Positions 44,486 to 53,579 are shown, counted from the stretch's first letter. The stretch: 64,000 bases of DNA from Actinotalea endophytica (GCF_025717005.1 NZ_JAOVZU010000003.1:62001-126000), one strand, 5' to 3'. The notes: generated by a model from the letters alone, not told the origin. Numbers and translations are program-made.

Positions 44486-47256
44486 TCGGGGCGCTCTCGC
44501 GCTGGCGGGTGGCGGCCCGGATCGCGCGGCGCGACGCGCGACGCAACCGGGGCCGCACCGTCCTGGTGACGGCGATGGTCGGGCTCCCCGTGTTCCTCGC
44601 CGCCGCCGCCTCGGTGGTGATCCTCTCGGGCGGCCCGACGGACGCCACCTGGGGTCGCTGGACGCTCGGCGACGAGGCACAGGCGAGGATCTCCTCGCCG
44701 ACGAGCGGGACGTTCCTGCAGAACGTCGCCGGACGCACCGGCGCCGCGTCGGGCGACTCGGCCGACGCCACGCTGACGGACGTCGAGGCGTCGCTCGCCG
44801 ACATCCTGCCGGGCGACGACGCGCTGGTGCGGGTCGTGGAGACCGGGGCCACCCTGGCCACCGGGTCCCGCCGCCTGCCGTCGACCGTCGAGGTCACGAT
44901 GCCCGGCGCCGGGCTCCCGGCCGACCTGGTCCCGCTGGCGGCGGGCACGCTGCCGGCCCGAGCGGGCGAGGTCGCCTTGTCGCAACACGACGCCGACACC
45001 CTCGGCGTGACGATCGGCGATCACGTCACCGTCACACCGGCCGGGCTCGATCCGGGCGAGGCGACCGTCACGGGGATCATGGCGGAGCGCCCGCCGACGT
45101 TCCTGATCATGGACGTCGTCGTCGGGCCCGGGACCGTCCCGGTACCCGAGCGCGCCGTGGACTTGTCCGACCCCTACGGCGCGGGCACCACGGTGGCCTG
45201 GTACGTCACCGGCCCCGGGCCGGTCACCTGGGACGACGTGCTGGCGATCAACGACCTCGGGTCGAGCGTCACGAGCCGGGCCGTGATCGCCGATCCGCCC
45301 CCGCACTCGCAGATGCCGCTCTACTCGGCGGACCTGCCCCCGACGTACGACTCGCAGACCGTCATGATGGCGGTCGCCCTGGGAGCACTCATCGTGCTCG
45401 AGGCCGTGCTGCTGATCGGGCCGGCGTTCGCCGTGGCGGCGCGGCGCTCGCAGCGCCAGCTGGCGATGCTCGCCGCAGTCGGAGCGGAGCGGTCCACGCT
45501 TCGCGCCTCGGTGCTGTGGGTCGGCGTGCTGACCGGGGCGGTCGCCGCCGTGGTCGGCGTCGCCGCCGGAGGCGCGGTCGGCGCGACGATCGTCTGGGCG
45601 GTGCACCGTGCGGGCCACCCGTACGCGTTGCCCAACCTGCAGGCGGACGGCCGACTGCTCGCAGGCTTCGCGGCCTTCGGTCTCGCGGTGACGACGCTCG
45701 CCGCCTGGCTGCCGTCCCGTCGGGCGTCTCGGGTGGATGTGCTCGCTGCCCTCGGCGGCCGCCGCGCGGAGGCCGCTCCGCGTCGTGGCGTGCCGGTGGT
45801 CGGTGCGCTGGGGGTCGGTGCCGGTGCAGCGGCCTGCGCGGTGGGCGCCTCGATCGCGAGCCCGCGCGTGCTCCTCGCGGGGGTGGCGGTCCTCACGGTG
45901 GGCATGGTCGCCGCGTCGGGTGGACTCGTCAGCCTGACCGCCCGCCTCGCGCCGTACCTGGGCCTGGGCGGCCGACTCGCGCTGCGTGACGCGGCCCGGC
46001 ATCGCTCGCGCACCGCGCCGGCGGTCGCTGCCGTGCTCGCCGCGACGGCCGGTGCGCTGGCCGGGGCGGTCTACAGCGCGTCCACCGCCGCCTACACGGC
46101 GTCGACGTACGCGCCGGTCGCTGCAGCGGGCACCGTGCTCGTCTCGGTGGACGACCCCGCAGCGACGGCGAACCTCGAGGCGGGCGAGCTGGCCGACGCG
46201 GCGGACGCGGCCGGCGACGCGTTGCGGTCGACCCTGCCCATCACCGACGTCGAGGTGGTGCACGTGGCCGTGCCGACCGCCGGCGACGCGTGGACGATCC
46301 TGATCCAGGCCCTGACCCCTCCCGAGCAGCAGTGCACCTTGTGGGACAACGGCCCGCCCAGTGCCGCGCAGCTGCGGGACGCCGCCGACGACCCCCGCTG
46401 CGACGCCCTCCAGACGACGTCGGCGGCGGCACCGTGGTCGGGCGCCCTCGGGAGCGCGGTGCTCGTCGACGACGGCTCGGTGCTCCGCGCGACCGGACTT
46501 CCCGGCGCCCAGCAGGCGGCCGAAGCCCTGGCCGAGGGAAGGGTCGTGACCGCCCCGACCCAGGTCTTCGCGGACGGCACCGCACACGTCGAGGTCGTCG
46601 ACTACCGCGGGACGGAGTCGGACGGCAGCACGCTGGCCACGGCCGAGCTGCCGGCGACGGCGGTGACGCTGCCGGGGTGGCAGTACGACCTCGTGCTCCC
46701 GCCCGCCGCCGCCGACCGGCTCGACCTGACCTCGCAGGTCGCCGGCCTGCTGGCGACGACCACCCGGATGCCGACCGACGCCGAGATCGCGACCGCCAAC
46801 GCGGCCGTCGATGACCTGTTCTCGGTGAGCGTCGAGCCCGGCCACCCCGTCGGCGTCGACGCGAACGTAACCCTGATCGCGCTGGTGGCCGCAGCCGTGA
46901 TCGCGGGGATCGTGGCGACCGGGATCGCCGTCGCGCTCGCCGGCGCCGACTCGGTGCCGGACCTCGCCACGCTCGCCGCCCTGGGCGCCGCGCCGCGGGT
47001 CCGTCGCCGCTTCGCCGCGGGGCAGGCCGGGGTGATCGCCGTGCTGGGCGGCTGGCTGGGCGTCATCGCCGGGGTCGCGATCGGCGAAGCCCTGGTGACC
47101 ATGCAGGGCGCCACCTACCAGAGCTGGGGCCTGCGCGCGGTCGTCCCCTGGCCGGCGGTCGTCATCACCACGGTGGCGCTGCCCATGGCCGCGATGGCGC
47201 TCGGCTGGCTGACGACCCGCTCGCGCTTGCCGGTCGCACGTCGGCTAGCGAGCTGA
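44482..47256 (+). CDS. FtsX-like ABC transporter permease
   Basis: The product has 924 residues. After one N-terminal helix (TVLVTAMVGLPVFLAAAASVVIL) comes a large extracytoplasmic domain, then clusters of three helices (near residues 295-430), further helices, a second external domain and a C-terminal FtsX block (LAGADSVPDLATLAALGAAPRVRRRFAAGQAGVIAVLGGWLGV). This is the double-FtsX layout of PadR-controlled actinobacterial exporters. It probably moves lipids, peptides or antibiotics by mechanotransmission with the ATPase. GTG 44482 overlaps the ATPase stop. Its 3' end overlaps the convergent marR-type gene by 12 bases. Confidence 0.88.
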   Translation: MIGALSRWRVAARIARRDARRNRGRTVLVTAMVGLPVFLAAAASVVILSGGPTDATWGRWTLGDEAQARISSPTSGTFLQNVAGRTGAASGDSADATLTDVEASLADILPGDDALVRVVETGATLATGSRRLPSTVEVTMPGAGLPADLVPLAAGTLPARAGEVALSQHDADTLGVTIGDHVTVTPAGLDPGEATVTGIMAERPPTFLIMDVVVGPGTVPVPERAVDLSDPYGAGTTVAWYVTGPGPVTWDDVLAINDLGSSVTSRAVIADPPPHSQMPLYSADLPPTYDSQTVMMAVALGALIVLEAVLLIGPAFAVAARRSQRQLAMLAAVGAERSTLRASVLWVGVLTGAVAAVVGVAAGGAVGATIVWAVHRAGHPYALPNLQADGRLLAGFAAFGLAVTTLAAWLPSRRASRVDVLAALGGRRAEAAPRRGVPVVGALGVGAGAAACAVGASIASPRVLLAGVAVLTVGMVAASGGLVSLTARLAPYLGLGGRLALRDAARHRSRTAPAVAAVLAATAGALAGAVYSASTAAYTASTYAPVAAAGTVLVSVDDPAATANLEAGELADAADAAGDALRSTLPITDVEVVHVAVPTAGDAWTILIQALTPPEQQCTLWDNGPPSAAQLRDAADDPRCDALQTTSAAAPWSGALGSAVLVDDGSVLRATGLPGAQQAAEALAEGRVVTAPTQVFADGTAHVEVVDYRGTESDGSTLATAELPATAVTLPGWQYDLVLPPAAADRLDLTSQVAGLLATTTRMPTDAEIATANAAVDDLFSVSVEPGHPVGVDANVTLIALVAAAVIAGIVATGIAVALAGADSVPDLATLAALGAAPRVRRRFAAGQAGVIAVLGGWLGVIAGVAIGEALVTMQGATYQSWGLRAVVPWPAVVITTVALPMAAMALGWLTTRSRLPVARRLAS

Positions 47257-47748
47257 CGGCCGATCCTCCGCCCCCGTCACGCCCTCGAGCGTGTCGGCGA
47301 GCTCGGTGAGGGTCAGGTGCAGGCGCCGGGCTTCGTCGGGCGCCAGCCCGAAGCACGAGTACACCTGCTCCGGAACGCCTCGGGCCTGGTCCTGCATGGC
47401 CCACCCCTGCGGCGTCAGGTCGATCAGCACGCGTCGCTCGTCCTGGGGATCGCGGGTTCGGGTCACCAGACCGCTCTCCTCCATGCGCTTGAGCAGCGGC
47501 GTCAACGTGCTGGTCTCCAGGTGCAGGCGGGCGCCGACGGCACCCACCGCCAAGGGCGCGTCCTGCCAGAGGACCAGGAGCGCCAGGTACTGGACGTAGG
47601 TGATGCCCAGCTCGTCGAGAACCGGCCCGTAGGAGCGGATCACGGCACGGCTCGCCCGGTACAGCGCGAAGCACAGCTGGTTGTCCAGCTGGAGCTGCAC
47701 GGGGACGTCGGGGGCGGGCACGGCCTCAGCATAGGTCTGAATTTGCAT
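47245..47748 (-). CDS. MarR family regulator, OhrR type
   Basis: The product has 167 residues. DNQLCFALYRASRAVIRSYGPVLDELGITYVQYLALLVLW matches OhrR, with Cys26 as the peroxide-sensing Cys; the wing region RMEESGLVTRTRDPQDERRVLIDLT is intact. OhrR repressors release DNA when this Cys is oxidised by organic peroxides. The start ATG at 47746-47748 lies inside a palindrome, and the divergent neighbour is a glutathione peroxidase, the likely target. Confidence 0.88.
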   Translation of the reverse strand: MQIQTYAEAVPAPDVPVQLQLDNQLCFALYRASRAVIRSYGPVLDELGITYVQYLALLVLWQDAPLAVGAVGARLHLETSTLTPLLKRMEESGLVTRTRDPQDERRVLIDLTPQGWAMQDQARGVPEQVYSCFGLAPDEARRLHLTLTELADTLEGVTGAEDRPSAR

Positions 47749-47779
47749 CGTGCACGATCTTATCGTGTACTCGTGATAA
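47747..47779. promoter_or_regulatory. candidate OhrR operators between regulator and peroxidase
   Basis: ATCGTGCACGAT (47747-47758) is a perfect 12-bp palindrome covering the regulator start codon. Next to it, TTATC (47760-47764) and GATAA (47775-47779) are inverted arms around GTGTACTCGT. Together they would let the regulator control itself and the peroxidase gene. Confidence 0.55.
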
Positions 47780-47836
47780 AGCGCCCGTGAGCCGCCCACG
47801 CAGCCGGCGGGCCATCGCCCCAGGGGGAGGACCCAG

Positions 47837-48343
47837 ATGCCACAGCCCGCAGCGCAGGCCGCGACGCTCTTCGACCTGACGTTCACCGACAACCACGGCC
47901 AGGAGGTCGACCTCGCGCAGTACGCCGGGCGCCCCGTGCTCGTGGTCAACACGGCGAGCAGGTGCGGTTTCACGCCGCAGTACGACGGCCTGCAGGAGCT
48001 GCACGAGCGGTTCGCCGAGCAGGGACTCGTCGTCCTCGGCTTCCCGTGCGACCAGTTCGGCGGCCAGGAACCGGGTGACGACGAGCAGATCGACGAGTTC
48101 TGCCGCGTCAACCACGGCGTGACGTTCCCGCTGTCCACCAAGGTCGAGGTCAACGGCCCTGGGACCCACCCGGTGTTCCGGTTCGTCAAGGACCGTGCGG
48201 GCGGGGCGCTGGGCACGCGGGTCAAGTGGAACTTCACCAAGTTCCTCGTCTCGCCCGACGGCTCGACCGTCAAGCGCTACCCGCCGACCACCGTCCCCGA
48301 GCGGATGGCCGACGACATCCAGGGGCTGCTGCCGTCCGCGTGA
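47837..48343 (+). CDS. glutathione peroxidase family protein
   Basis: The product has 168 residues. Peroxidatic Cys43 is in NTASRCGFTPQYDGL, with the partner motifs GFPCDQFGGQEPG (second Cys and Gln) and VKWNFTKFLV (Trp/Asn). Actinobacteria mostly lack glutathione, so it probably uses thioredoxin or mycothiol to reduce organic peroxides. Its promoter region holds the OhrR-like palindromes. AGGGGGAGG lies eight bases before the ATG. It follows no other gene on its strand. Confidence 0.93.
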   Translation: MPQPAAQAATLFDLTFTDNHGQEVDLAQYAGRPVLVVNTASRCGFTPQYDGLQELHERFAEQGLVVLGFPCDQFGGQEPGDDEQIDEFCRVNHGVTFPLSTKVEVNGPGTHPVFRFVKDRAGGALGTRVKWNFTKFLVSPDGSTVKRYPPTTVPERMADDIQGLLPSA

Positions 48344-48568
48344 CGGCTCGGCCGTCTCCGGCCGGCGTCGGCGGGAGGGCTGCCGGCGCCACCCCCGGGA
48401 GGGCGATCTGTCGCGCCATCGGCCCGCCGAGCCGGGTACCGCGGACAGCGGTCAAGCGGGTGTGAACCCGAATGGATGAATACGCAAAGCCACTGCACAG
48501 AACTCGCACAACGGACACCTTGGTTCGGGCACACTCCGGAGCGCACACCACTACCTGAGAGGAACACC

Positions 48569-49921
48569 GTGCGTCCGCATCGATGGGTGATCCCGTTCCT
48601 GGTCGGCGGGCTTCTCGCCGCCACCGCCATGCCCGCGCAGGCCGCGGAGCCGGCCCCCGACCCGGCCCCCGAGCCGGTGACGGCCACGACCACCACCGCC
48701 GAGGGCGTGGTGTACGTCTACGCGCAAGACATGCTCGAGGCGTTGTGGATCGATGACGAGAACACCTCGACGTACAGCCGGTCGTCCTTCAACTACTGGA
48801 TCGATGCCGACCGCGACGGATGCGACACACGCGCCGAGGTCCTGCTCGCCGAGTCCATGGGGGCGACATCGGGCGGGTGCCCGGTGAAGACCGGCTCCTG
48901 GTACTCCTACTACGACGGCGCCAGCTGGACCCTCGCCTCCGACGTCGACATCAACCACATGGTCCCGCCGGCTGAGGCATGGGACTCCGGGGCCTGGGCG
49001 TGGAGCGCGGCCCAGCGCGAGGCGTTCGCCAACGACCTGGCCTGGCCGGCGAGCCTGGTGGCCATCACCGACGACCTGAGCGCATCCAAGGGCGAGAAGG
49101 ACCCGGCCGAGTGGATGCCGCCCAGCGCGGATGCCACGTGCCGGTACGTGTCCGAGTGGGTCAGCGTGAAGTACCGGTGGAACCTGACGATGGACTGGGA
49201 CGAGTACGACGCCCTCGCCGACGAGCTCTACGGGGACTGCGCCGACTCGGTCATCGTGCTGCCCGCGATCGCGAACGTCCCGGAGCCGCTGATCGCGATC
49301 CACGCCTACATCAAGGCGGTCTACCACGACCTGTTCCACCGCTCTCCCGACTCGACGGGCCTTGCGACCTGGACCACGAAGCTGCAGACCGGCACGCCCT
49401 ACGGTGAGGTCGCCAACGGCATCACCTACTCCGACGAGTACCGGTCCCGGCTGATCCAGGCGTCCTACCGGCGCTACCTCGGCCGGTCTGCCGACGCTTC
49501 GGGCCAGGCGTTCTGGCTGGACAAGATGCGCAACGGCTGGCACATCGAGCAGATGCAGTCCGGGTTCATCGCCTCCGACGAGTTCTACGCCCGCGGCGGC
49601 GGCACCGACGCCGGCTGGGTCCGCCTGCTGTACCGCACCGTGCTCGGCCGCTCCGCCGGATCCTCCGAGGTCGCCTACTGGGTCGGCGAGATCAACGGCG
49701 GACGTACCCGCCAGAGCGTCGCACTCGGCTTCCTGTACTCCACCGAGCACCTGACCGACGTCGTCGACGGCTACTACGTCGACCTGCTCGGCCGCCACAT
49801 CGACCCGACCGGCCGCACCTTCTGGGTCACCCAGATCCAGCAGGGCGCCCGCGACGAGCAGATCATCGCCGGCATCGTCTCCTCCGACGAGTACCGCTGG
49901 CTCGCCTACATGGCCGTGTGA
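48569..49921 (+). CDS. secreted DUF1524 HNH nuclease with DUF4214 repeats
   Basis: The product has 450 residues. The signal peptide is HRWVIPFLVGGLLAATAMPAQAAEP, with cleavage near AQA-A. Residues 45-230 form a secreted HNH (DUF1524) nuclease domain: DINHMVPPAEAWDSGAWAW carries the catalytic H, followed by ASKGEKDPAEWMPP. Residues about 250-450 hold at least three DUF4214 repeats (YHDLFHRSPDSTGLATWTTKL; YRRYLGRSADASGQAFWLDKM; YRTVLGRSAGSSEVAYWV; YYVDLLGRHIDPTGRTFWVTQI), probably wall- or matrix-binding. GTG 48569 follows GAGAGGA. It probably degrades extracellular DNA. Confidence 0.85.
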   Translation: MRPHRWVIPFLVGGLLAATAMPAQAAEPAPDPAPEPVTATTTTAEGVVYVYAQDMLEALWIDDENTSTYSRSSFNYWIDADRDGCDTRAEVLLAESMGATSGGCPVKTGSWYSYYDGASWTLASDVDINHMVPPAEAWDSGAWAWSAAQREAFANDLAWPASLVAITDDLSASKGEKDPAEWMPPSADATCRYVSEWVSVKYRWNLTMDWDEYDALADELYGDCADSVIVLPAIANVPEPLIAIHAYIKAVYHDLFHRSPDSTGLATWTTKLQTGTPYGEVANGITYSDEYRSRLIQASYRRYLGRSADASGQAFWLDKMRNGWHIEQMQSGFIASDEFYARGGGTDAGWVRLLYRTVLGRSAGSSEVAYWVGEINGGRTRQSVALGFLYSTEHLTDVVDGYYVDLLGRHIDPTGRTFWVTQIQQGARDEQIIAGIVSSDEYRWLAYMAV

Positions 49922-49940
49922 GCCCGGACCAGGAGCGACC

Positions 49941-49974
49941 CGACGCCCGTCCGCCGCTGCGCGGGCGGGCGTCG
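49941..49974 (+). terminator. hairpin after the secreted nuclease gene
   Basis: CGACGCCCG (49941-49949) pairs perfectly with CGGGCGTCG (49966-49974), with further pairing inside, 20 bases after the stop. There is no U-tract. Confidence 0.6.
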
Positions 49975-50064
49975 GCGCGTGCTGCGCAGTCGGCGGGCTG
50001 CACGACGGGCTGCAGTCGCTGCTGGGAGCCCGACCGCCAAGGACGTCAGGTCGGGTCATCACGG

Positions 50065-50138
50065 TGGGCCAGGCGGGGCTCGAACCCGCGACCGACGGAT
50101 TATGAGTCCGCTGCTCTAACCGGCTGAGCTACTGGCCC
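50065..50138 (-). tRNA. tRNA with CAU anticodon (Met, or Ile2)
   Basis: Reading the minus strand, a 7-bp acceptor stem (GGGCCAG/CTGGCCC), the D arm AGCTCAGCCGGTTAGAGC, anticodon loop CTCATAA, and T arm CGGGTTCGAGCCCCG fold as a tRNA. The anticodon is CAU. The stem GCGGA/TCCGT and GGACTCATAATCC are compatible with elongator tRNA-Met or lysidine-modified tRNA-Ile2; I cannot decide between them. CCA is not fully encoded. Confidence 0.92.
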
Positions 50139-50354
50139 GTGGCACCGTCCGCGCGACGACCCGGCGCACGACCCGGTTCCGGTCCCGACACGGGCCGGCG
50201 CGACCCGATCGGCGGCCGTCGCGCACAAGACGTCTCGCGGCACCGCGGCCAACCGTAGCGGTGCACACGCTCGTTCGGCGCACCCCTGGTCCGATCGGGC
50301 CGTGGGCGACGAAGATGTGACCAGGTCGGTCAGGGGCGCAGCAAGGGGGCATGC

Positions 50355-51818
50355 GTGAGCGAGGTGGGTCGGCGCCGCGTCGCCGGGCTCGCGTGGGTGG
50401 TCGCGGCCGGGTACGTGGTACTGCTCGTCGCGTCGGGGACCGTGCCGAGCCCGGCGGTGACGGCGCTCGGGCTGTCGATGGCGTGGCTGCCGCCCGCCGT
50501 CGCGTGGTTCGGCACCTGGCGAGCCCCGAGGTCACGCGGCCTGCGGGTGGTGGCGGCCGGCCTCACGTTCTTCGCAGCCGGGCTGGTGCTCAACGGCGCC
50601 ACCTACGTGAGCCGCGGTGTGCTCCCGTTCCCGACCCCCGGGGAGCCCGCGTTCGTGGCGTTCTACGTCCTGATGGCCGTCGGCCTGGTGCTGCACCTGC
50701 GACCGCGCCTCCCCCGGATGGGTTTCGTCGTGGTGCTCGACGCCGCGATCACGGTGCTCGCGATCGCCACCGTCCTCTCGCTTCGACTGGCGACCGAGCT
50801 CGAGGCCGCGCACGGCCTGACCGTCGCGCTGCTGGCGACGCTCGCCTACCCGTTCGCCGACCTCGCCCTGCTGGCAGCCGTGCTCGGCCTGATCACCATC
50901 ACGCCCGGCGCCCTGCGCGGCTGGGGTTGGCTCGCGGCAGGGCTCTCGCTCTACGCGGTGAGCGACATCGCCTACGTCCTGGTGACGGCCTCCACGCCGA
51001 TCGCCTCCTGGCTGTTGCTCGGCTGGGCACTCGGCATGATGGCCGTCGCCCAGTGGGTCGTCCTCGCTGCCGGCGCCCCACCGCCTGTGCCCCGGGACCG
51101 GCATGCCGACGGCGGTGAGTCCCGGCGCGCGGCACGCAGCGCCGCGCTGTCCGGAGGCATCGCCGCGCTGGCCGTGCTCACGGTCGTGGTCAGCAGCACG
51201 ACGGGGCCGATCGGCCCGCTCACCGCGGCACTCGCCGCCACCACGACCCTCGGTGCCGCCGCCCGGACACAGCTCGCCTTCCGCGGGCTGCTCGCGGTGC
51301 CACGCCTGCGGGCGCAAGCACGAACGGACGACCTCACCGGGCTCCCCAACCGGCGTGAGCTCACCGAGCGCGCCGCGCGCGTGCTGGGCGGCGACTCGGA
51401 CCACCCGCACGCGGTGCTCGTGCTCGACCTCGACGGCTTCAAGCAGGTGAACGACACGCGCGGGCACCACGCCGGCGACGTCCTGCTCGCCGAGGCCGCA
51501 CGTCGCATCTCTGCGAGCGTGCGGCTCACCGACGTCGTGGCGCGCACCGGCGGCGACGAGTTCGCCGTGCTCATGCCCGACGCGACCGCACACGTCGCGA
51601 TCGAGGCAGCCCGCCGGATCCGCCTCCACTTCGCCGGCCCGGTGATGGTCGACGGCGCACCCGCAGAGCTGTCGACGAGCATCGGCATCGCACTGCACCC
51701 CGAGCACGGGTGGGACATGGCCACGCTGCTGCGCCGGGCGGACGAGGCGATGTACGCCGCGAAGGCGGCGCACGAGCCGTACCGGATGGCGAGCCCCGAG
51801 CCGTCCGCGAGCCCCTGA
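50355..51818 (+). CDS. membrane-bound GGDEF diguanylate cyclase
   Basis: The product has 487 residues. About ten hydrophobic segments occupy residues 8-310, forming an integral membrane sensor. The cytoplasmic GGDEF domain (about 325-480) has DDLTGLPNRRELTERA, VLDLDGFKQVNDTRGHHAGD and the intact active site ARTGGDEFAVL. RLTD lies five residues before GGDEF, the inhibitory c-di-GMP site, so the enzyme is probably product-inhibited. It should make c-di-GMP from GTP in response to an unknown signal. GTG 50355 follows AAGGGGG. Confidence 0.92.
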   Translation: MSEVGRRRVAGLAWVVAAGYVVLLVASGTVPSPAVTALGLSMAWLPPAVAWFGTWRAPRSRGLRVVAAGLTFFAAGLVLNGATYVSRGVLPFPTPGEPAFVAFYVLMAVGLVLHLRPRLPRMGFVVVLDAAITVLAIATVLSLRLATELEAAHGLTVALLATLAYPFADLALLAAVLGLITITPGALRGWGWLAAGLSLYAVSDIAYVLVTASTPIASWLLLGWALGMMAVAQWVVLAAGAPPPVPRDRHADGGESRRAARSAALSGGIAALAVLTVVVSSTTGPIGPLTAALAATTTLGAAARTQLAFRGLLAVPRLRAQARTDDLTGLPNRRELTERAARVLGGDSDHPHAVLVLDLDGFKQVNDTRGHHAGDVLLAEAARRISASVRLTDVVARTGGDEFAVLMPDATAHVAIEAARRIRLHFAGPVMVDGAPAELSTSIGIALHPEHGWDMATLLRRADEAMYAAKAAHEPYRMASPEPSASP

Positions 51819-51854
51819 GGTGTCGGCGAGCGCCCGGAGGGCGATGAGCGGGGC

Positions 51855-52088
51855 TCAAGCCCCTGCGCCGGACCTCTCCTCGCGGCGCTCCCACATCCGG
51901 CGCAGCGCGCTGCCGAGCGAGCCGACGAGCATGAAGGCGGAGCCCACGACGAACAACGACACGGCGAGGCCGTAGTACTGGTCGAACGCCTTGTAGAAGA
52001 GCACGGAGCCGACGAGGAACAGCAGGTTCCCGACGATGCCGATCCCGATGTGGACGTGCTCGTAGTCCTGGACCAAGGTGCGGATCAC
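51855..52088 (-). CDS. small two-TM protein (YrhK-like)
   Basis: The product has 77 residues. YEHVHIGIGIVGNLLFLVGSVLFY and YYGLAVSLFVVGSAFMLVGSLGSAL are two membrane helices with the glycine-rich pattern of the YrhK domain. The function is unknown. GTG 52088 is selected because GGAGGG lies seven bases upstream; longer forms begin before that site. It is divergent from the AIM24-family gene. Confidence 0.65.
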   Translation of the reverse strand: MIRTLVQDYEHVHIGIGIVGNLLFLVGSVLFYKAFDQYYGLAVSLFVVGSAFMLVGSLGSALRRMWERREERSGAGA

Positions 52089-52183
52089 GACAGAACCCTC
52101 CGTGCCTGGTGCTGGGGTCGGGCTCCCCACCATCCCAGTACGGTGAGGTCACCCGCACGCCGACAGAGTCGAAGGAGCAGACC

Positions 52184-52858
52184 ATGGACGTCACGATCTC
52201 TTCCGGGCCGGCCTTCGCGATGGGCATCGTCACGATCCCGCCGGGCGGCGCGGTGCGCGTCGAGGCCGGGGCGATGGCGATGACGCGCGGCGACGTGACG
52301 ATCGAGACCTCGACGCGCGGCGGGTTCATGAAGGGACTGCGGCGCAGCCTCGGTGGCGAGAGCTTCTTCGTCAACGACTTCCAGTCCGCGACCGGCGGCC
52401 AGGTCGGGGTCGCGGCGACCCTGCCGGGCGACATGGTGACGGTGCGCCTCGCCGGCCAGGCACTGCTGGTCCAGTCGGGGTCGTGGAGCGCGTCGGACCC
52501 GAGCGTCGACGTGGACTCGAAGTGGGGCGGCGGGAAGTCCTTCTTCAGCGGCGAGGGGCTGATCCTGCTGCGGTGCAGCGGCGCCGGCGACCTGCTGCTC
52601 TCGTCCTACGGCGCCATCCTCGCGTCCGAGCTGAGCCCCGGCGAGACGATGACCCTCGACACCGGGCACGTGGTCGCGTTCGACGAGTCCGTGACCTACC
52701 GGGTGCGCAAGGCAGGCAGCTGGAAGTCCACGCTCCTCGGCGGCGAGGGCCTGGTCACCGACTTCACCGGCCCGGGGCGCGTCTGGCTCCAGACCCGGTC
52801 GAGCAACGACCTGGTCGAGTGGATCAAGCGGGTGAACCCCCAGCGCAGCGGCTCCTGA
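52184..52858 (+). CDS. AIM24/TIGR00266 family protein
   Basis: The product has 224 residues. Conserved blocks are VRVEAGAMAMTRGDVTIETSTRGGFMKGLRRSLGGESFFVNDF, the SGEGLILLRCSGAGDLLLSSYGA region and GEGLVTDFTGPGRVWLQTRS. The fold is a double-stranded beta helix, and the biochemical role in bacteria is unknown. AAGGAG six bases before ATG 52184 fixes the start. It is probably cytoplasmic, with no signal or membrane segment. Confidence 0.85.
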   Translation: MDVTISSGPAFAMGIVTIPPGGAVRVEAGAMAMTRGDVTIETSTRGGFMKGLRRSLGGESFFVNDFQSATGGQVGVAATLPGDMVTVRLAGQALLVQSGSWSASDPSVDVDSKWGGGKSFFSGEGLILLRCSGAGDLLLSSYGAILASELSPGETMTLDTGHVVAFDESVTYRVRKAGSWKSTLLGGEGLVTDFTGPGRVWLQTRSSNDLVEWIKRVNPQRSGS

Positions 52859-52946
52859 GACGGTGCAGCTCCGGTGGCTCGGCCGCGGCGATCCGGACCG
52901 GGTCGACCTCGTGCCCCTCGCGCACGCGCGGTGCCCGGGCCCGGGT

Positions 52947-52952
52947 TAGCGT
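52947..52952 (+). promoter_or_regulatory. TAGCGT -10 of a leaderless transcript
   Basis: TAGCGT ends seven bases before ATG 52960, without a Shine-Dalgarno in between. Confidence 0.35.
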
Positions 52953-52959
52953 GGGCACC

Positions 52960-53448
52960 ATGCGCCGCCCGCTCTTCGTGCCCGAGGACGTCCGGGACGC
53001 CCTCGGACTGACCGGCCACGCGCTCGCGTTCGCGCACCTCGTCGACGACGGCTGGGCCGCCGCCACCCGCACCGGCCTGCACGTGCTGCCGGTTCCCGGC
53101 GAGGACGTGATCGAGCGGGCGTGGACGGACGTGGACGGTGCGTCGCTCGACGAGGAGGGTGTGCTCACCGTCCGCTGGGTCGACGGCACCGCACCCACGA
53201 CGATCGTCGTCGAGGGCCGCTCACGCCTCGCCCGCGTGGTCCACGAGCGCGTCCAGGCCTCCGTGGTCCTCGCCGAGAAGGTCCCCGTCCCGGGCGACCG
53301 GAACCTGCGCGTGGCGCTGCGCCGCTCCCCCGACGGCGCGCTGTTCACGCAGGTGATCGGCAACGGCCGGGTGGACCTGACCGACCCGCGGGTCACGGAG
53401 GCGATCGACGCCGCCGAGGGCCGCATCCGCGAGGCCGCCGGGCTGTAG
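52960..53448 (+). CDS. conserved actinobacterial hypothetical protein
   Basis: The product has 162 residues, soluble and acidic, with beta-rich stretches (GWAAATRTGLHVLPV, VIERAWTDVDGASLDEEGVLTVRWVDG). Proteins with this PH-like pattern are common in actinobacteria and annotated only as hypothetical. I see no catalytic motif. The start is supported by the leaderless -10 and by coding sequence beginning at once. tRNA-Asn follows 50 bases downstream. Confidence 0.7.
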   Translation: MRRPLFVPEDVRDALGLTGHALAFAHLVDDGWAAATRTGLHVLPVPGEDVIERAWTDVDGASLDEEGVLTVRWVDGTAPTTIVVEGRSRLARVVHERVQASVVLAEKVPVPGDRNLRVALRRSPDGALFTQVIGNGRVDLTDPRVTEAIDAAEGRIREAAGL

Positions 53449-53480
53449 CACTCATGTCCTGGGCAGGCCTCCCGATCCTG

Positions 53481-53486
53481 TAGAGT
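53481..53486 (+). promoter_or_regulatory. -10 of tRNA-Asn
   Basis: TAGAGT preceded by TG (TGTAGAGT) lies 12 bases before the tRNA 5' end, at the right place for a tRNA promoter. No clear -35 is seen. Confidence 0.45.
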
Positions 53487-53498
53487 GCTGCACCGCGA

Positions 53499-53571
53499 TC
53501 CCCTGTAGCTCAATTGGCAGAGCATCTGACTGTTAATCAGAGGGTTACTGGTTCGAGTCCAGTCGGGGGAG
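53499..53571 (+). tRNA. tRNA-Asn (GTT)
   Basis: Acceptor stem TCCCCTG/CGGGGGA, D arm AGCTCAATTGGCAGAGC, anticodon stem TCTGA/TCAGA with loop CTGTTAA (anticodon GTT) and T arm CTGGTTCGAGTCCAG fold well. The discriminator is G; CCA is not encoded in full. Confidence 0.97.
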
Positions 53572-53579
53572 CAACACCG

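Noticed and set aside
49918-50127. A short open frame ending in WARRGSNPRPTDYESAALTG
   Set aside because: This is the well-known false translation of the antisense strand of a tRNA gene.
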